From Pseudomonas helleri (GTDB taxonomy: Bacteria > Pseudomonadota > Gammaproteobacteria > Pseudomonadales > Pseudomonadaceae): 64,000 nucleotides of DNA. Below, piece by piece: positions 9,183 to 17,944 of the stretch. Position 1 is the first letter of the stretch; each line of letters starts with the position of its first letter. The position numbers and the translations under genes were made by a program. A model generated the notes under the pieces. That model saw only the letters and a list, made by a program, of their open reading frames with translations. It was not told the DNA's origin and made no database searches. The stretch is taken from assembly GCF_009600315.1 (NCBI RefSeq), contig NZ_WIWC01000008.1, forward strand, positions 1 to 64,000, written 5' to 3'.

Positions 9183-10172
9183 TCAGCCCTCCAGAGCGTT
9201 GTGTCGCACTAACCCGGCGGCGTGAGCCAGGTGCCATAAACCCTGTTCGGTGGCCTGTTCTGCCAGACGCACGTCGCCAAACCCACAGGCGGCCAGCGCC
9301 AGTCGGTAGCGTTCACAGAGTTGGGAATTACCAATAAGAATGACCGCGGGCAACGACTGCTCGCCACGTCGCTGACGCAATGCGCAGCTCAGGGCAAACA
9401 ACTCATGGCCAATCAATAAACCCGACACATAGTCAGGCTGCTCGGTGGCGCTCAGTTGGCCGGTCAGGCCGAGTGTTCGGGCGCTGAACAGCGTCGACAA
9501 CGGACCGAGCAGTCCGTCGGCAGACAATGCTACGTGCACGCCGCGCTCGAAGGCGGGCTGGTCAAACGGCCCGCCGCGTTGCTGGGTACGGCCCAAAATA
9601 GTGTGTTCACAGGCAGCGGCGTAAAGCTCGCCGGTCATGAAAGTATCGAAGTGCACGAGGCAGCCGTCTTGCACCTGCACCCATTTGGAGTGGCTGCCGG
9701 GCAAGCCGATCAAGCAATCGTTGATCAGCGGATAACGCTGCAGGACGCCCAGCACTTGAGTTTCTTCACCGCGCATCACATTGGGCAGGGTTGAACGCTG
9801 GATGACCCCCGGCACGATGTGCACATCGACCCCACGCACACTGCGCACGGGCTGCAAGGCGGTGCTCAGGGCCTGAAGGCTGGCCGGGGTTTCGCGGTAC
9901 GGGGCTTCGCGCCAGCCTTGGGCGCTGCCGACCATGCCACAAGCGATCACGGGAATGCCGGGATGAGTGTCGAGCCAGTCACCGCAGGCATCGTCAAAGG
10001 CCAGTTCAAAGCCGTTGTCGCAACGCTGCCCGGCCACGTCACGCGACGTGGCGGGCAGCTGCATGATCCCGCAGGCCAGCGAGCGCGTTTGCAGCACCTG
10101 CCCTGACGGGCCGAGTAAATAAGCACGAAGGGAGGTTGTCCCCCAATCGAGTGCAATCAATTGCGCCTGCAT
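9183..10172 (-). CDS. dgoK: 2-dehydro-3-deoxygalactonokinase
   Basis: DgoK phosphorylates 2-keto-3-deoxygalactonate on O-6 with ATP. The 329-aa protein begins with the sugar-kinase phosphate-binding motif ALDWGTTSLRAYLL. It carries the family motifs GMVGSAQGW, MRGEETQVLG and LPGSHSKWV, and the length is typical. It is the first gene of the dgo unit, about 40 bp after the predicted transcription start. The promoter/operator at 10224-10282 is nearly identical to that of the ara/SDR unit. Confidence 0.95.
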   Translation of the reverse strand: MQAQLIALDWGTTSLRAYLLGPSGQVLQTRSLACGIMQLPATSRDVAGQRCDNGFELAFDDACGDWLDTHPGIPVIACGMVGSAQGWREAPYRETPASLQALSTALQPVRSVRGVDVHIVPGVIQRSTLPNVMRGEETQVLGVLQRYPLINDCLIGLPGSHSKWVQVQDGCLVHFDTFMTGELYAAACEHTILGRTQQRGGPFDQPAFERGVHVALSADGLLGPLSTLFSARTLGLTGQLSATEQPDYVSGLLIGHELFALSCALRQRRGEQSLPAVILIGNSQLCERYRLALAACGFGDVRLAEQATEQGLWHLAHAAGLVRHNALEG

Positions 10173-10223
10173 CGCTTCACCTGTTTTGTTTTTAGCAGTG
10201 AATGCTGTGTCTCAGTGCAGGCG

Positions 10224-10282
10224 ACTATAAACCTTGAGTCGGACAAATCTCAATATATAAATTGCAGTCCCATATATAGGGA
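10224..10282 (-). promoter_or_regulatory. dgo promoter with direct-repeat operator
   Basis: On the minus strand the -35 box is TTGAGA (10248-10253) and the -10 box TATAGT (10224-10229), with an 18-bp spacer. The -35 box is embedded in a repeat: plus-strand TCTCAATATATA at 10248 recurs as TCCCATATATAG at 10268, exactly 20 bp later, the second copy within TCCCATATATAGGGA. The same boxes, spacer and 20-bp period occur at 16177-16235. The operator half would be bound on one face of the helix, over and upstream of -35. The cognate regulator is not proven; the local IclR protein is the first candidate. Confidence 0.75.
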
Positions 10283-10321
10283 ATTAGTGAGACCGATCCT
10301 TAGCAGTTGCCGCAGGCACTG

Positions 10322-10888
10322 TCACTCCGGCTCAGGGCCGATGGGGAAAAATTCGCCGCAGCTCCATACGCCCAGCCAGTTTTGACCGTCAATGGGGCGC
10401 GATACCGCCAGTTCGATCAGTTGGTAGAAGACGTTGCGATGAATCAGCGCTTCAAGGTTACGGCGCACTAACAGGTAGGGCGCAGGCGCCTGGGTGTGGG
10501 AGTCGATGACGACGCGCAGAGGATGTTCGCTGTCTGCCGTGATCTGCTCGTCGACGTTGGTGGTAAAGCGCAGCACTTGCTGCTCCCCCTCTCCTTCGAC
10601 CTCAAGGATTTGCGCAACAAACGGTGCATCATCGACGACGATGCCGACCTTTTCTGCCGGAGTAATCAGAAAGTAATCGTCACCGTCACGGCGAATGATG
10701 GTGGAGAACAACTTGACCATAGGTTTACGGCCAATGGGGGTGCCCATGTAATACCAGGTGCCATCGCGGGCGATGCGCATGTCGATATTGCCGCAGAAAG
10801 CGGTGTCCCATAAATGAACCGGCGGCAGACCTTTGTCGGCTTTAGGGATTTGCGCCAACAGGTTACTGACGTCTACAGGTTCACTCAT
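10322..10888 (-). CDS. DUF1285 family protein
   Basis: This 188-aa soluble protein carries the DUF1285 hallmarks: an N-terminal FCGNIDMRIARDGTWYYMGTPIGRKPMVKLF segment (read in two parts) and later DYFLITPAEKVGIVVDDAPF and HPLRVVID. No catalytic function is established for the family to my knowledge. It forms a pair with the DUF4823 gene upstream (16-bp gap), as is common in Pseudomonas. The two probably form a housekeeping unit into which the dgo and ara sugar blocks sit on either side. ATG at 10888 has GGAGAG upstream. Confidence 0.85.
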   Translation of the reverse strand: MSEPVDVSNLLAQIPKADKGLPPVHLWDTAFCGNIDMRIARDGTWYYMGTPIGRKPMVKLFSTIIRRDGDDYFLITPAEKVGIVVDDAPFVAQILEVEGEGEQQVLRFTTNVDEQITADSEHPLRVVIDSHTQAPAPYLLVRRNLEALIHRNVFYQLIELAVSRPIDGQNWLGVWSCGEFFPIGPEPE

Positions 10889-10903
10889 GATGCTCTCCTC
10901 GAC

Positions 10904-11509
10904 TTATTCGTCGCTCAAGCCTATCAAGCTGCGTGCGTACTTCGCCAGCGGCGGGCCAATCAGGTCTGCGGGTTTGGTGTCATGAAAGGTCAACAGGCCG
11001 CCCCGGCTGCGGATGGTCGCCGTATCAATCAGGTATTGGGTACTGGTTTCGATCAACATCACTTGAATAACGCCGCTGTCGACACCCAAGCGGCTGATTT
11101 CTTCCTGATCCAGCCATTCGTCACTGTTGCTGATGCGGTCGTCTGCACGCGCAAAACGGGTGTAAAGCAAGTAGTGCGCACCAAAGCCACGGGCTTCAGT
11201 CATGGCCTGATCGAGCCCCACAGGTTCTTTGGCACGGCGCACCATCGGGAAATATTCAACGAAGCCGTTAAACGCCTCTTCGGCCACCACGCTGGGCCGC
11301 ACATAGGGGTCGCCAATCGGGGCAAAAGGCCCCTGGGCGATGTAGATAAAGGAGTCCGGCTGGATGCGCAGCGAGTTGCTGCGCCGCGTATTGCTGTGAT
11401 CCAGTAGGCCCGCGTCGCTCATTTGATAGCGCGCGCCCTCCCCCAGATCACTGACCTTCATGCAGCCACCCAGCGCCAAAAAAGCCAGCAACACCAACAG
11501 ACCACGCAT
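10904..11509 (-). CDS. DUF4823 lipoprotein
   Basis: With the ATG at 11509 the product is 201 aa and begins MRGLLVLLAFLALGGC, a lipoprotein signal with lipobox LGGC. The start is preceded by GGGAGAATAGG, and an in-frame start at 11587 would bury the signal peptide. The mature part resembles DUF4823 proteins (SDAGLLDHS, SFIYIAQGPFAPIGDPYVRP, GAHYLLYTRFARADDR). It should be anchored in the outer or inner membrane facing the periplasm; Met+2 after the Cys gives no clear Asp retention signal. Function unknown. It is followed by the DUF1285 gene. Confidence 0.85.
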   Translation of the reverse strand: MRGLLVLLAFLALGGCMKVSDLGEGARYQMSDAGLLDHSNTRRSNSLRIQPDSFIYIAQGPFAPIGDPYVRPSVVAEEAFNGFVEYFPMVRRAKEPVGLDQAMTEARGFGAHYLLYTRFARADDRISNSDEWLDQEEISRLGVDSGVIQVMLIETSTQYLIDTATIRSRGGLLTFHDTKPADLIGPPLAKYARSLIGLSDE

Positions 11510-11589
11510 CCTATTCTCCCGATGGCCGGTGACAGAAAACCGGCGAATAGTCGCGTGATGCAGTTTGCGCGCCAGCTTTACCCGCAACG

Positions 11590-12558
11590 CTATCGCTGCT
11601 TTAGCCGGTCAATCACCACCGCCAGCAACAGAATCGAGCCGCGTATGACGTATTGGTAGAAGGTGTCGATGTTTTTCAGGTTCATGGCGTTTTCAATGAT
11701 TGCCAGAATCAGCACCCCGGCGATTACATGCCGAATCATCCCGACGCCGCCGCTCAACGACACACCGCCCAACACACAGGCCGAGATCACGGTCAGCTCA
11801 AACCCCTGACCAATCATTGGCTGCCCAGAGGTCATGCGCGACGCCAGAATCACGCCAGCCAGCGCACCAATCAGCCCATGCACGGCGAAGATGATGATTT
11901 TGGTGCGGTCGACGTTCACCCCGGCCAGCAGCGCCGCTTCCTGATTACCGCCAATGGCCATGGTGTTACGGCCATAGGTGGTGTGGTTGAGCAGCCAGCC
12001 AAAAAACACAAAGCACACCAGAGTGATCAGGATCGGCACCGGCACGCCAAACAGCTGGCCATTGCCAAACACGAAGAACGACTCTTGAGAAACCCCCACA
12101 GCCTTGCCATTGGCAAAGATATACGCCAGACCGCGCACAATCTGCATGGTGGCCAAGGTGGTGATTAGCGCATTGACCCGCAGTTTGGCGATGACGATAC
12201 CGTTGATTAGCCCCACCAGCAGGCCCATGCCCAAGGCCGCGCTGACGCCCAAAAACACACTGTCGGTGTCGCGCATGACCACCGCCGCCACCACCCCGGA
12301 ACACGCGATCACCGATCCTACTGAAAGGTCGAAGTGCCCCGAGGCCAGGCAGTACAGCATGGTGCAAGCGGCAATCCCGGTGGTGGAAATGGCCAACCCC
12401 AGACCGCGCATGTTCAAAGGCGACAGGAAGTTGTCGATCAGCAAGGTGCACAACAGGAAAATCGCAAACGCGGCCAGCAACATGACCCAATCGTCGAGAA
12501 AACGGCGCATATCGAGTTTTTTGCGGGGAGTCGGCAGTGTGGAGTCGTGTGTGGTCAT
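11590..12558 (-). CDS. araH: Sugar ABC transporter permease (AraH type)
   Basis: This 322-aa integral membrane protein of the CUT2 ribose/arabinose permease family has about ten hydrophobic segments. It carries the conserved loop GGNQEAALLAGVNVDRTKI and a C-terminal VLGGVSLSGGVGMIRHVIAG. It forms the channel of the AraFGH transporter. The gene ends the unit SDR-araF-araG-araH and lies 25 bp after araG. The AraFGH name implies L-arabinose. Homologous systems also take D-galactose, and the linkage to galactonate genes favours that sugar here. Confidence 0.9.
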   Translation of the reverse strand: MTTHDSTLPTPRKKLDMRRFLDDWVMLLAAFAIFLLCTLLIDNFLSPLNMRGLGLAISTTGIAACTMLYCLASGHFDLSVGSVIACSGVVAAVVMRDTDSVFLGVSAALGMGLLVGLINGIVIAKLRVNALITTLATMQIVRGLAYIFANGKAVGVSQESFFVFGNGQLFGVPVPILITLVCFVFFGWLLNHTTYGRNTMAIGGNQEAALLAGVNVDRTKIIIFAVHGLIGALAGVILASRMTSGQPMIGQGFELTVISACVLGGVSLSGGVGMIRHVIAGVLILAIIENAMNLKNIDTFYQYVIRGSILLLAVVIDRLKQR

Positions 12559-12583
12559 AAAAATCTCTCAGTAGGTCACGCCG

Positions 12584-14110
12584 TTAGCCGCGCTGACGGG
12601 GCAAGGCCATTTGCAACAGATTGGATTCATTGGCCTCGGCACGCGCCAGCTCACCGCTGACCGCCCCCTCGCACAACACCAGAATGCGGTCCGAAATACC
12701 CATCACTTCCATCAAGTCGCTGGACACCACAATCACCGCGATACCGCTGGCGGCCAGACTGTGGATGATTTGGTAAATCTCGGCCTTGGCGCCAATGTCG
12801 ATGCCACGGGTCGGCTCATCGAGCAGCAACACTTTCATCGGCATCGACAGCCAACGGCCCAGAATGGCTTTTTGCTGATTACCACCCGACAGGAACATGA
12901 TTTTCTGCGCAGCCGTGGGGGTCTTCACCTTCAACGCACGAATCTGTTTATCGGCGTTATCCCGCTCCCATTGGCCGCGCAATACACAGCCCAAGGCGGA
13001 ATGAGCACTGCGCGCACTGATATTGATGTTCTCCGCCACACTGGCCAAAGGAATGATGCCTTCCTTTTTGCGGTCTTCAGGGCACAGCAGCACACCGGCA
13101 TCAATGGCATCACGGGGTGAACGCAACGTCAGGGTCTCGCCCTGCAGCTCAACCAGCCCGGCGCTGTGGCGCGCCAGCCCGCTTAACAAGCGCAACAGCT
13201 CAGTGCGCCCGGCCCCGACCAGACCGAACAGCCCCAGAATTTCACCTTGACGCACCTCGAAACTGACCGGCTGGCGCAGACCTGGGCCAAGCAATCCATC
13301 GACCTTGAGCGCCACCGCACCGTGTTCGCGAGGTCGATAGTCATAAATATCCTGAATATCGCGACCGACCATGCAGGTCACCAACTGGTCGTGGGTCAAC
13401 TCGCTCATCTGCTCAAAGGTGCGCACGTAACGGCCGTCCTTGAACACAGTGACCGCGTTGCAGATGCGGAACACTTCTTCCATGCGATGGGAGACATAGA
13501 GCACCACTTTGCCTTCGTCGCGCAGGCGCGCAATGATCGCCATCAGGCGGTCGATTTCCCGCGCCGACAGGCTGCTGGTCGGCTCGTCGAAGGCAATTAC
13601 ATGAGCACCGCGGGACAACGCCTTGGCGATTTCAACCAGTTGGCGCTGACCCAGCGACAAGCGAGCAACCTTCTCTTGAGGATCAATTTCATCGGCCAGC
13701 CCCTTGAGCAAGGCCAATGCGTTGCGCCGTAACTCACCGCGCCGAATCAAACCAAAGCGCGCCGGCAAATGGCCCAGAAACAAGTTCTCGGCCACGCTCA
13801 TTTGCGGCACCAGATGCAACTCTTGATGAATCACCGCAACCCGATGAGCGATGCTCTCAGCGGTGGATTTGAACACCATGGATTGCTCGCCGATCTGCAC
13901 CGTGCCACTGCTGGGCGCGTAGGCCCCGCCGAGGATTTTCAACAGGGTCGATTTACCGGCACCGTTCTCACCCATCAGCGCATGCACCTGACCGGGATGC
14001 GCCTCAAAAGTGATATTGGCCAGCGCCTGTACGCCGGGGAAATGCTTGCCGATGGCATTGAAGCGCAGGCTGTCACTGCATGGAGCATGAGTCTCTGTAA
14101 GCGGCTGCAT
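12584..14110 (-). CDS. araG: Sugar ABC transporter ATP-binding protein (AraG type)
   Basis: This 508-aa protein has two fused ABC domains, as in CUT2 sugar transporters. The first (about residues 15-240) has Walker A GENGAGKST, signature LSLGQRQLVEIAKAL and Walker B VIAFDEPTSSLS. The second (about 255-500) has a degenerate Walker A GLVGAGRTE, a normal FLSGGNQQK signature and VLLLDEPTRGIDIGAK. The start is the ATG at 14108-14110, preceded by GGAGG at 5 bp spacing; an in-frame GTG 6 bp earlier overlaps that site. It lies 13 bp after araF and energises import through AraH. Confidence 0.93.
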   Translation of the reverse strand: MQPLTETHAPCSDSLRFNAIGKHFPGVQALANITFEAHPGQVHALMGENGAGKSTLLKILGGAYAPSSGTVQIGEQSMVFKSTAESIAHRVAVIHQELHLVPQMSVAENLFLGHLPARFGLIRRGELRRNALALLKGLADEIDPQEKVARLSLGQRQLVEIAKALSRGAHVIAFDEPTSSLSAREIDRLMAIIARLRDEGKVVLYVSHRMEEVFRICNAVTVFKDGRYVRTFEQMSELTHDQLVTCMVGRDIQDIYDYRPREHGAVALKVDGLLGPGLRQPVSFEVRQGEILGLFGLVGAGRTELLRLLSGLARHSAGLVELQGETLTLRSPRDAIDAGVLLCPEDRKKEGIIPLASVAENINISARSAHSALGCVLRGQWERDNADKQIRALKVKTPTAAQKIMFLSGGNQQKAILGRWLSMPMKVLLLDEPTRGIDIGAKAEIYQIIHSLAASGIAVIVVSSDLMEVMGISDRILVLCEGAVSGELARAEANESNLLQMALPRQRG

Positions 14111-14123
14111 AAGCACCTCCGAC

Positions 14124-15128
14124 TCAGTTCCACAACCCGATTTTGGTCAGCTCTTCCTGGAAGTTATCCCGGGTGATGAGCGTCACTTCGTCCATGGCCG
14201 TGTACAGCGGCGGCTCTTTGCCTTCAGTGATCCACTCGAACATCAGGGTTGCGGTCTTGTAACCCTCGATATGCGGGCTCGGCAGCATGGAACCATAAAA
14301 GCCGCTATTGGCCTTTTTCAATTCGCCAATCGCGTCGGTGCCGTTGATACCAATTCCGATCACGTTGGCAGCGGCAAAACCCGCACTTTCCGTGGCGCGC
14401 ACACCACCCAGCACCGTGCTGTCATTCATGCCGCCGATGATCAGGTTTTTTGCAGCGCCGGGCAGCTTGACCAGTGCCGAGTTGGTGGCGTCCATACTGC
14501 CGGGCACATCGAGGGTCTTGAGCGCCGAATACAGAATGTGATCATCCGGCAAGCCTGCGTCTTTCAAGGATTTAACCGAACCGTCGGTGCGCTTTTTGCC
14601 CGTGTCCAGTTCGTTGAAGGTATTGATGACCGCGTAGGTGTCTTTCCAGTCCCAATTGCGTTTTTTTGCTTCAGCCACCATCGCTGCGCCTTGCTGCTGG
14701 CCGACTTCAAACGCCGCCATACCCAAATACGGCACGTCTTCCATAAATTTGCCGCTGGCATCGACAAAACGGTCATCGACGGCAATGACTTTCAGGCCAT
14801 TCATCTTGGCCTTGGCCATGATCGCAGGCCCGAGGCCCACGTCCGGCGGACAAATAACGAATCCCTGAGCGCCATTGGCGGCCAGACTGTCGATGGCCGA
14901 CAGGGTTTTCTCCCCATCAGGCACGGCAATTTTGATCAGCTCAAAGCCTTTGTCTTTGGCGGCCTTTTCAGCGAAAGCCCACTCGGTCTGAAACCAGGGT
15001 TCTTCCGCCTGTTTGACCAGAAAACCGATTTTGACCGGATCAGCGGCCAGCACGGTATGACCAAAGCTCAGCGCAGTCGCTGTCAGTGCCGCGCAGCACA
15101 GGGCGCGAAGGATGGGACGACGTTTCAT
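14124..15128 (-). CDS. araF: Periplasmic sugar-binding protein (AraF type)
   Basis: This 334-aa protein starts with a Sec signal peptide (MKRRPILRALCCAALTATAL, cleavage near VLAA-DP). A periplasmic-binding-protein type I fold follows: VKIGFLVKQAEEPWFQTEW, the hinge region DDRFVDASGKF, and IGGMNDSTVLGGVRAT. It resembles E. coli AraF, which binds L-arabinose and, more weakly, D-galactose. It is the second gene of the SDR-araFGH unit, 60 bp after the SDR gene. The ligand needs direct testing; context suggests galactose and/or arabinose. Confidence 0.92.
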   Translation of the reverse strand: MKRRPILRALCCAALTATALSFGHTVLAADPVKIGFLVKQAEEPWFQTEWAFAEKAAKDKGFELIKIAVPDGEKTLSAIDSLAANGAQGFVICPPDVGLGPAIMAKAKMNGLKVIAVDDRFVDASGKFMEDVPYLGMAAFEVGQQQGAAMVAEAKKRNWDWKDTYAVINTFNELDTGKKRTDGSVKSLKDAGLPDDHILYSALKTLDVPGSMDATNSALVKLPGAAKNLIIGGMNDSTVLGGVRATESAGFAAANVIGIGINGTDAIGELKKANSGFYGSMLPSPHIEGYKTATLMFEWITEGKEPPLYTAMDEVTLITRDNFQEELTKIGLWN

Positions 15129-15188
15129 GGCAAACCCTCTTGTTGTTATTTTTAAAGTGTTTGAAGCCTGATCGTTCCGGCCGGTTAC

Positions 15189-16007
15189 TCAGTCGTGGTA
15201 CAGCACCGAACGCCCGCCATCGATGGTGATACAGGACGCATTGATAAACGGCGCTTCATCGCTCGCCAGAAAAACAGCGGTCATGGCCACTTCCAACGGC
15301 TGGCCGATTCGCCGTGGCGGATGCAGATCCAGCGCGCGCTGGCGCTCTGCTTGCGGGTCGGCGAAGCCGTTCCAGTAATCGACGTTCAACTGAGTTTCGA
15401 TGTAACCCGGTGCAATGGCGTTTACCCGTATGCCTTTGGGCGCATATTCAATACCCAGCGCGCGGGTCAGTCCCAACAAACCATGCTTGGCCACCGGGTA
15501 CGGGAAACAGCCGGGAATGATGTGGCTTGAATGGGTCGAGGCAATGTTGATGATGCTGCCCACTCCCTGCTCGATCATGTGCGGCAACACGGCCTTGCAG
15601 CCATACCAGGCACCGTCAAGATCAATGGCGAAACAGCGCCGCCAATCCTCTTCGGTCATTTCCAGCGGATCGCGAAACACATTGACCCCGGCGCAATTGA
15701 CCAGCACATCCACGCGGCCATGCCGTTCTATCGCCAGCGCGACCATGGCCTGCAGGTCGGCCTGGCATGAAACATCTGCGGTGATGGCCTGTACATCTGC
15801 GCCTTGCTCGCGCCAATGGGCGGCCACTTTCTCGACTTTCTCGGCCTGAATATCGCTGATGACCATTTTTGCCTGCTGCGATACAAAGCTGGCGACGATG
15901 GCTTCGCCAATGCCCTGAGCCGCGCCAGTCAAGAGCACCACCTTGTTTTTCAGACGCTCACCGCGAGGCGGTTGGGCTACCGCAGGCAAGGAAAGAGGTT
16001 CAGCCAT
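15189..16007 (-). CDS. SDR-family sugar dehydrogenase (probable D-galactose or L-arabinose 1-dehydrogenase)
   Basis: This 272-aa classical short-chain dehydrogenase has the cofactor motif TGAAQGIG (residues 27-34), NCAG at 104-107 and the catalytic triad Ser157, Tyr170, Lys174. The C-terminus GGRSVLYHD is slightly longer than usual. It is the first gene of the araFGH unit, about 160 nt after the predicted transcription start. Oxidation of the imported aldose at C1 would give a lactone and then the aldonate for DgoD. With D-galactose this completes the De Ley-Doudoroff route except for a lactonase, which is not in the window. The assignment rests on context; the family alone does not fix the substrate. 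Confidence 0.75.
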   Translation of the reverse strand: MAEPLSLPAVAQPPRGERLKNKVVLLTGAAQGIGEAIVASFVSQQAKMVISDIQAEKVEKVAAHWREQGADVQAITADVSCQADLQAMVALAIERHGRVDVLVNCAGVNVFRDPLEMTEEDWRRCFAIDLDGAWYGCKAVLPHMIEQGVGSIINIASTHSSHIIPGCFPYPVAKHGLLGLTRALGIEYAPKGIRVNAIAPGYIETQLNVDYWNGFADPQAERQRALDLHPPRRIGQPLEVAMTAVFLASDEAPFINASCITIDGGRSVLYHD

Positions 16008-16176
16008 GGATCAGAACTCCGTAAAAGAAGCACGACGAAAACCGGGCATCTGACGATGACCGGCCATTAAAAGTAGGGAATTGAAAGCACGCGCGTGGGC
16101 GCAGGAAAATCCTGGAATATGTCGACATCACTTCACCATCTTATTTTTTTAGTGTGAGTGCGTGGAACTGTGGCCG

Positions 16177-16235
16177 ACTATAAACCCGGAAACTGCAAAG
16201 TCTCAATATATAATTTTGAATCTCATATTTAGGGA
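16177..16235 (-). promoter_or_regulatory. SDR-araFGH promoter with direct-repeat operator
   Basis: On the minus strand the -35 box TTGAGA (16201-16206) and the -10 box TATAGT (16177-16182) are 18 bp apart. Plus-strand TCTCAATATATA at 16201 is followed 20 bp later by TCTCATATTTAGGGA at 16221. Boxes, spacer and repeat period are the same as at the dgo promoter (10224-10282), while the flanking sequence differs, so the match is unlikely to be a recent duplication of the whole region. The predicted leader is about 160 nt. Confidence 0.75.
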
Positions 16236-16243
16236 TTTGGCAG

Positions 16244-17212
16244 CTAGCCGCCGATGATTTTCATCACCGTGGCACCGCCCGAGAAGGCGATGTCTTGCTT
16301 GTCGCCCAAAGCTTTCATCAACAAACTTTGCAGCGCAGGCAAAGCCTGATGGCGGGGTTTGTTCAGCAGGTCGCCGACATAGTGGCGATTGCTGGATGAC
16401 AAGCAGCCATGCAGCCAACCTGTAGAGGACAGACGCAAGCGCGAACAGGTCCGGCAAAACGGCACGCTTTCGTTGGCAATCACGCCAAAATATCCCTGAC
16501 CCGGGATGTGATAGCGCACAGCAGTGGCATCCACTGGCGCATCGGCTTGCAAGTATTCGTGGCGCTCGCCTATGAGCGACAGCAATTGTTGCAGGCTGAC
16601 AAATTGTTGCAGGAATGCATTGCCATCACTGGCCAGGTGGCCCATGCGCATCAGCTCGATAAACCGCAGCTCGTAGCCCCGTTCAAGGCAATACTCCAGC
16701 AAAGGGATTACCTGATCGAGGTTTTGCCCGCGCAACGGCACCATATTGACCTTGATCTTGATCCCCGCCTCACTGGCCTGGCGCATGCTGTCGAGCACGG
16801 TTGGCAGATCACCACCACGGGCAATGGCGCGAAAGGCTTCCGGGTTCAGGGTATCGAGGGAAACATTGAGGCGACGTATGCCCGCCTCCAGTAGCAAGGG
16901 CAATTTGCGCGCCAGCAACTGACCATTGGTGGTCAGGCTGATATCACTCAAGCCTAACGAACCAACTCCCTGCATAAAGGTTTCAAGCTTGGGACTGACC
17001 AGCGGTTCACCGCCGGTAATGCGCAAACGCTCGATACCTGCGGCTTCAATCAGATAGGCCACGCCACGGATCATGGCTTCGGCCGACAATTCATCCTGAG
17101 CCGCCACCAGGCGTTTGCCGTTGGGCACGCAATAGGTGCAGGCGTAATTGCACGCAGACGTCAGGCTGATGCGTAAATTGCGAAAACGTCTGCCTTGGCG
17201 GTCAACAATCAT
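16244..17212 (-). CDS. moaA: GTP 3',8-cyclase MoaA
   Basis: MoaA is the radical-SAM enzyme that starts molybdopterin synthesis by converting GTP to 3',8-cH2GTP. From the ATG at 17212 the protein is 322 aa. It shows the SAM-cluster cysteines Cys21, Cys25 and Cys28, GGEP at 67-70, the second cluster cysteines Cys253, Cys256 and Cys270, and the functional C-terminal Gly-Gly. Upstream in-frame codons (to 17272) look non-coding. It stands alone here, without moaB, moaC, moaD or moaE, which is common in Pseudomonas because moaA is often duplicated. Confidence 0.93.
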   Translation of the reverse strand: MIVDRQGRRFRNLRISLTSACNYACTYCVPNGKRLVAAQDELSAEAMIRGVAYLIEAAGIERLRITGGEPLVSPKLETFMQGVGSLGLSDISLTTNGQLLARKLPLLLEAGIRRLNVSLDTLNPEAFRAIARGGDLPTVLDSMRQASEAGIKIKVNMVPLRGQNLDQVIPLLEYCLERGYELRFIELMRMGHLASDGNAFLQQFVSLQQLLSLIGERHEYLQADAPVDATAVRYHIPGQGYFGVIANESVPFCRTCSRLRLSSTGWLHGCLSSSNRHYVGDLLNKPRHQALPALQSLLMKALGDKQDIAFSGGATVMKIIGG

Positions 17213-17302
17213 GGACGACTCCGACGCGCAGGATAGAGCCGCGCCAACACCTGATAATAGGGTACAGGGCACGCGGCCATGAATGATAAAGCCCCTTCCC
17301 CG

Positions 17303-17944
17303 CTACTCGACAGCCGGGGTGTCCGTGTCACGCTTGCGCTTGTTGCCCATGCGTACACCGATGTCCATCAGGAACTGGAAAAAGCCTTCCTGATCTTCCA
17401 GCACATTGCTCCAGAACGGCGAGTGATACAGCGCTACCGCGCCGTGTACCAATGCCCAGGCTGCGCAATAGTGGAAATACGGTGGCACATCTTCAAGCTT
17501 GCCTTCACTGATACGCCCCTTGATGAGCAGGGTCAAACGCTCAAAGTTTGAAGCGCGGATCTTGTGCAGCTCTTCAACCAGCTCGGGCACCTGATTACCT
17601 TTGACGACCTTTTCTTCAAGGCGGTCAAACAGCCGATAACGCTGAGGGTCACGCATGCGAAATTCAAAGTAGGCCCGCGACAGCGCCTCTTTGTCTTTAT
17701 CGACGTCAGCGGAATGCAGCAACTCGTTCAAATCACGTTCGTAATCGAGCATCAGGCGCAGGTAAATCTCGGCCTTGGATTTGAAGTGCTTGTAAATCGT
17801 GCCTTTGCCGATACCGACGGCATCCGCAATCATCTCGACGGTGACGCTGTCTTCACCTTGTTCGAGGAACAGCTTGAGCGCGGTATCGAGAATTTCTTGC
17901 TCGCGGCGACGAAACTCACGGACCTTACGGGGTTCTTTGTGCAT
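17303..17944 (-). CDS. TetR/AcrR-family transcriptional regulator
   Basis: This 213-aa protein has an N-terminal TetR DNA-binding domain (residues about 15-60; DAVGIGKGTIYKHFKSKAEIYLRLM). A C-terminal ligand domain follows, with FRMRDPQRYRLFDRLEEKVV and WALVHGAVALYHSPFW. It is in the place of PAO1 PA2957 (tetR - rgsA - tatD). It is not PsrA, whose N-terminus differs. The target genes are not evident, though the RgsA gene region lies directly upstream. Confidence 0.88.
   Translation of the reverse strand: MHKEPRKVREFRRREQEILDTALKLFLEQGEDSVTVEMIADAVGIGKGTIYKHFKSKAEIYLRLMLDYERDLNELLHSADVDKDKEALSRAYFEFRMRDPQRYRLFDRLEEKVVKGNQVPELVEELHKIRASNFERLTLLIKGRISEGKLEDVPPYFHYCAAWALVHGAVALYHSPFWSNVLEDQEGFFQFLMDIGVRMGNKRKRDTDTPAVE

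Noticed and set aside
17303..17944. TetR-family gene as psrA
   Set aside because: The PsrA-type operator at 789 tempted this, but the N-terminal sequence does not match PsrA as I recall it, and the genomic position is that of PA2957.
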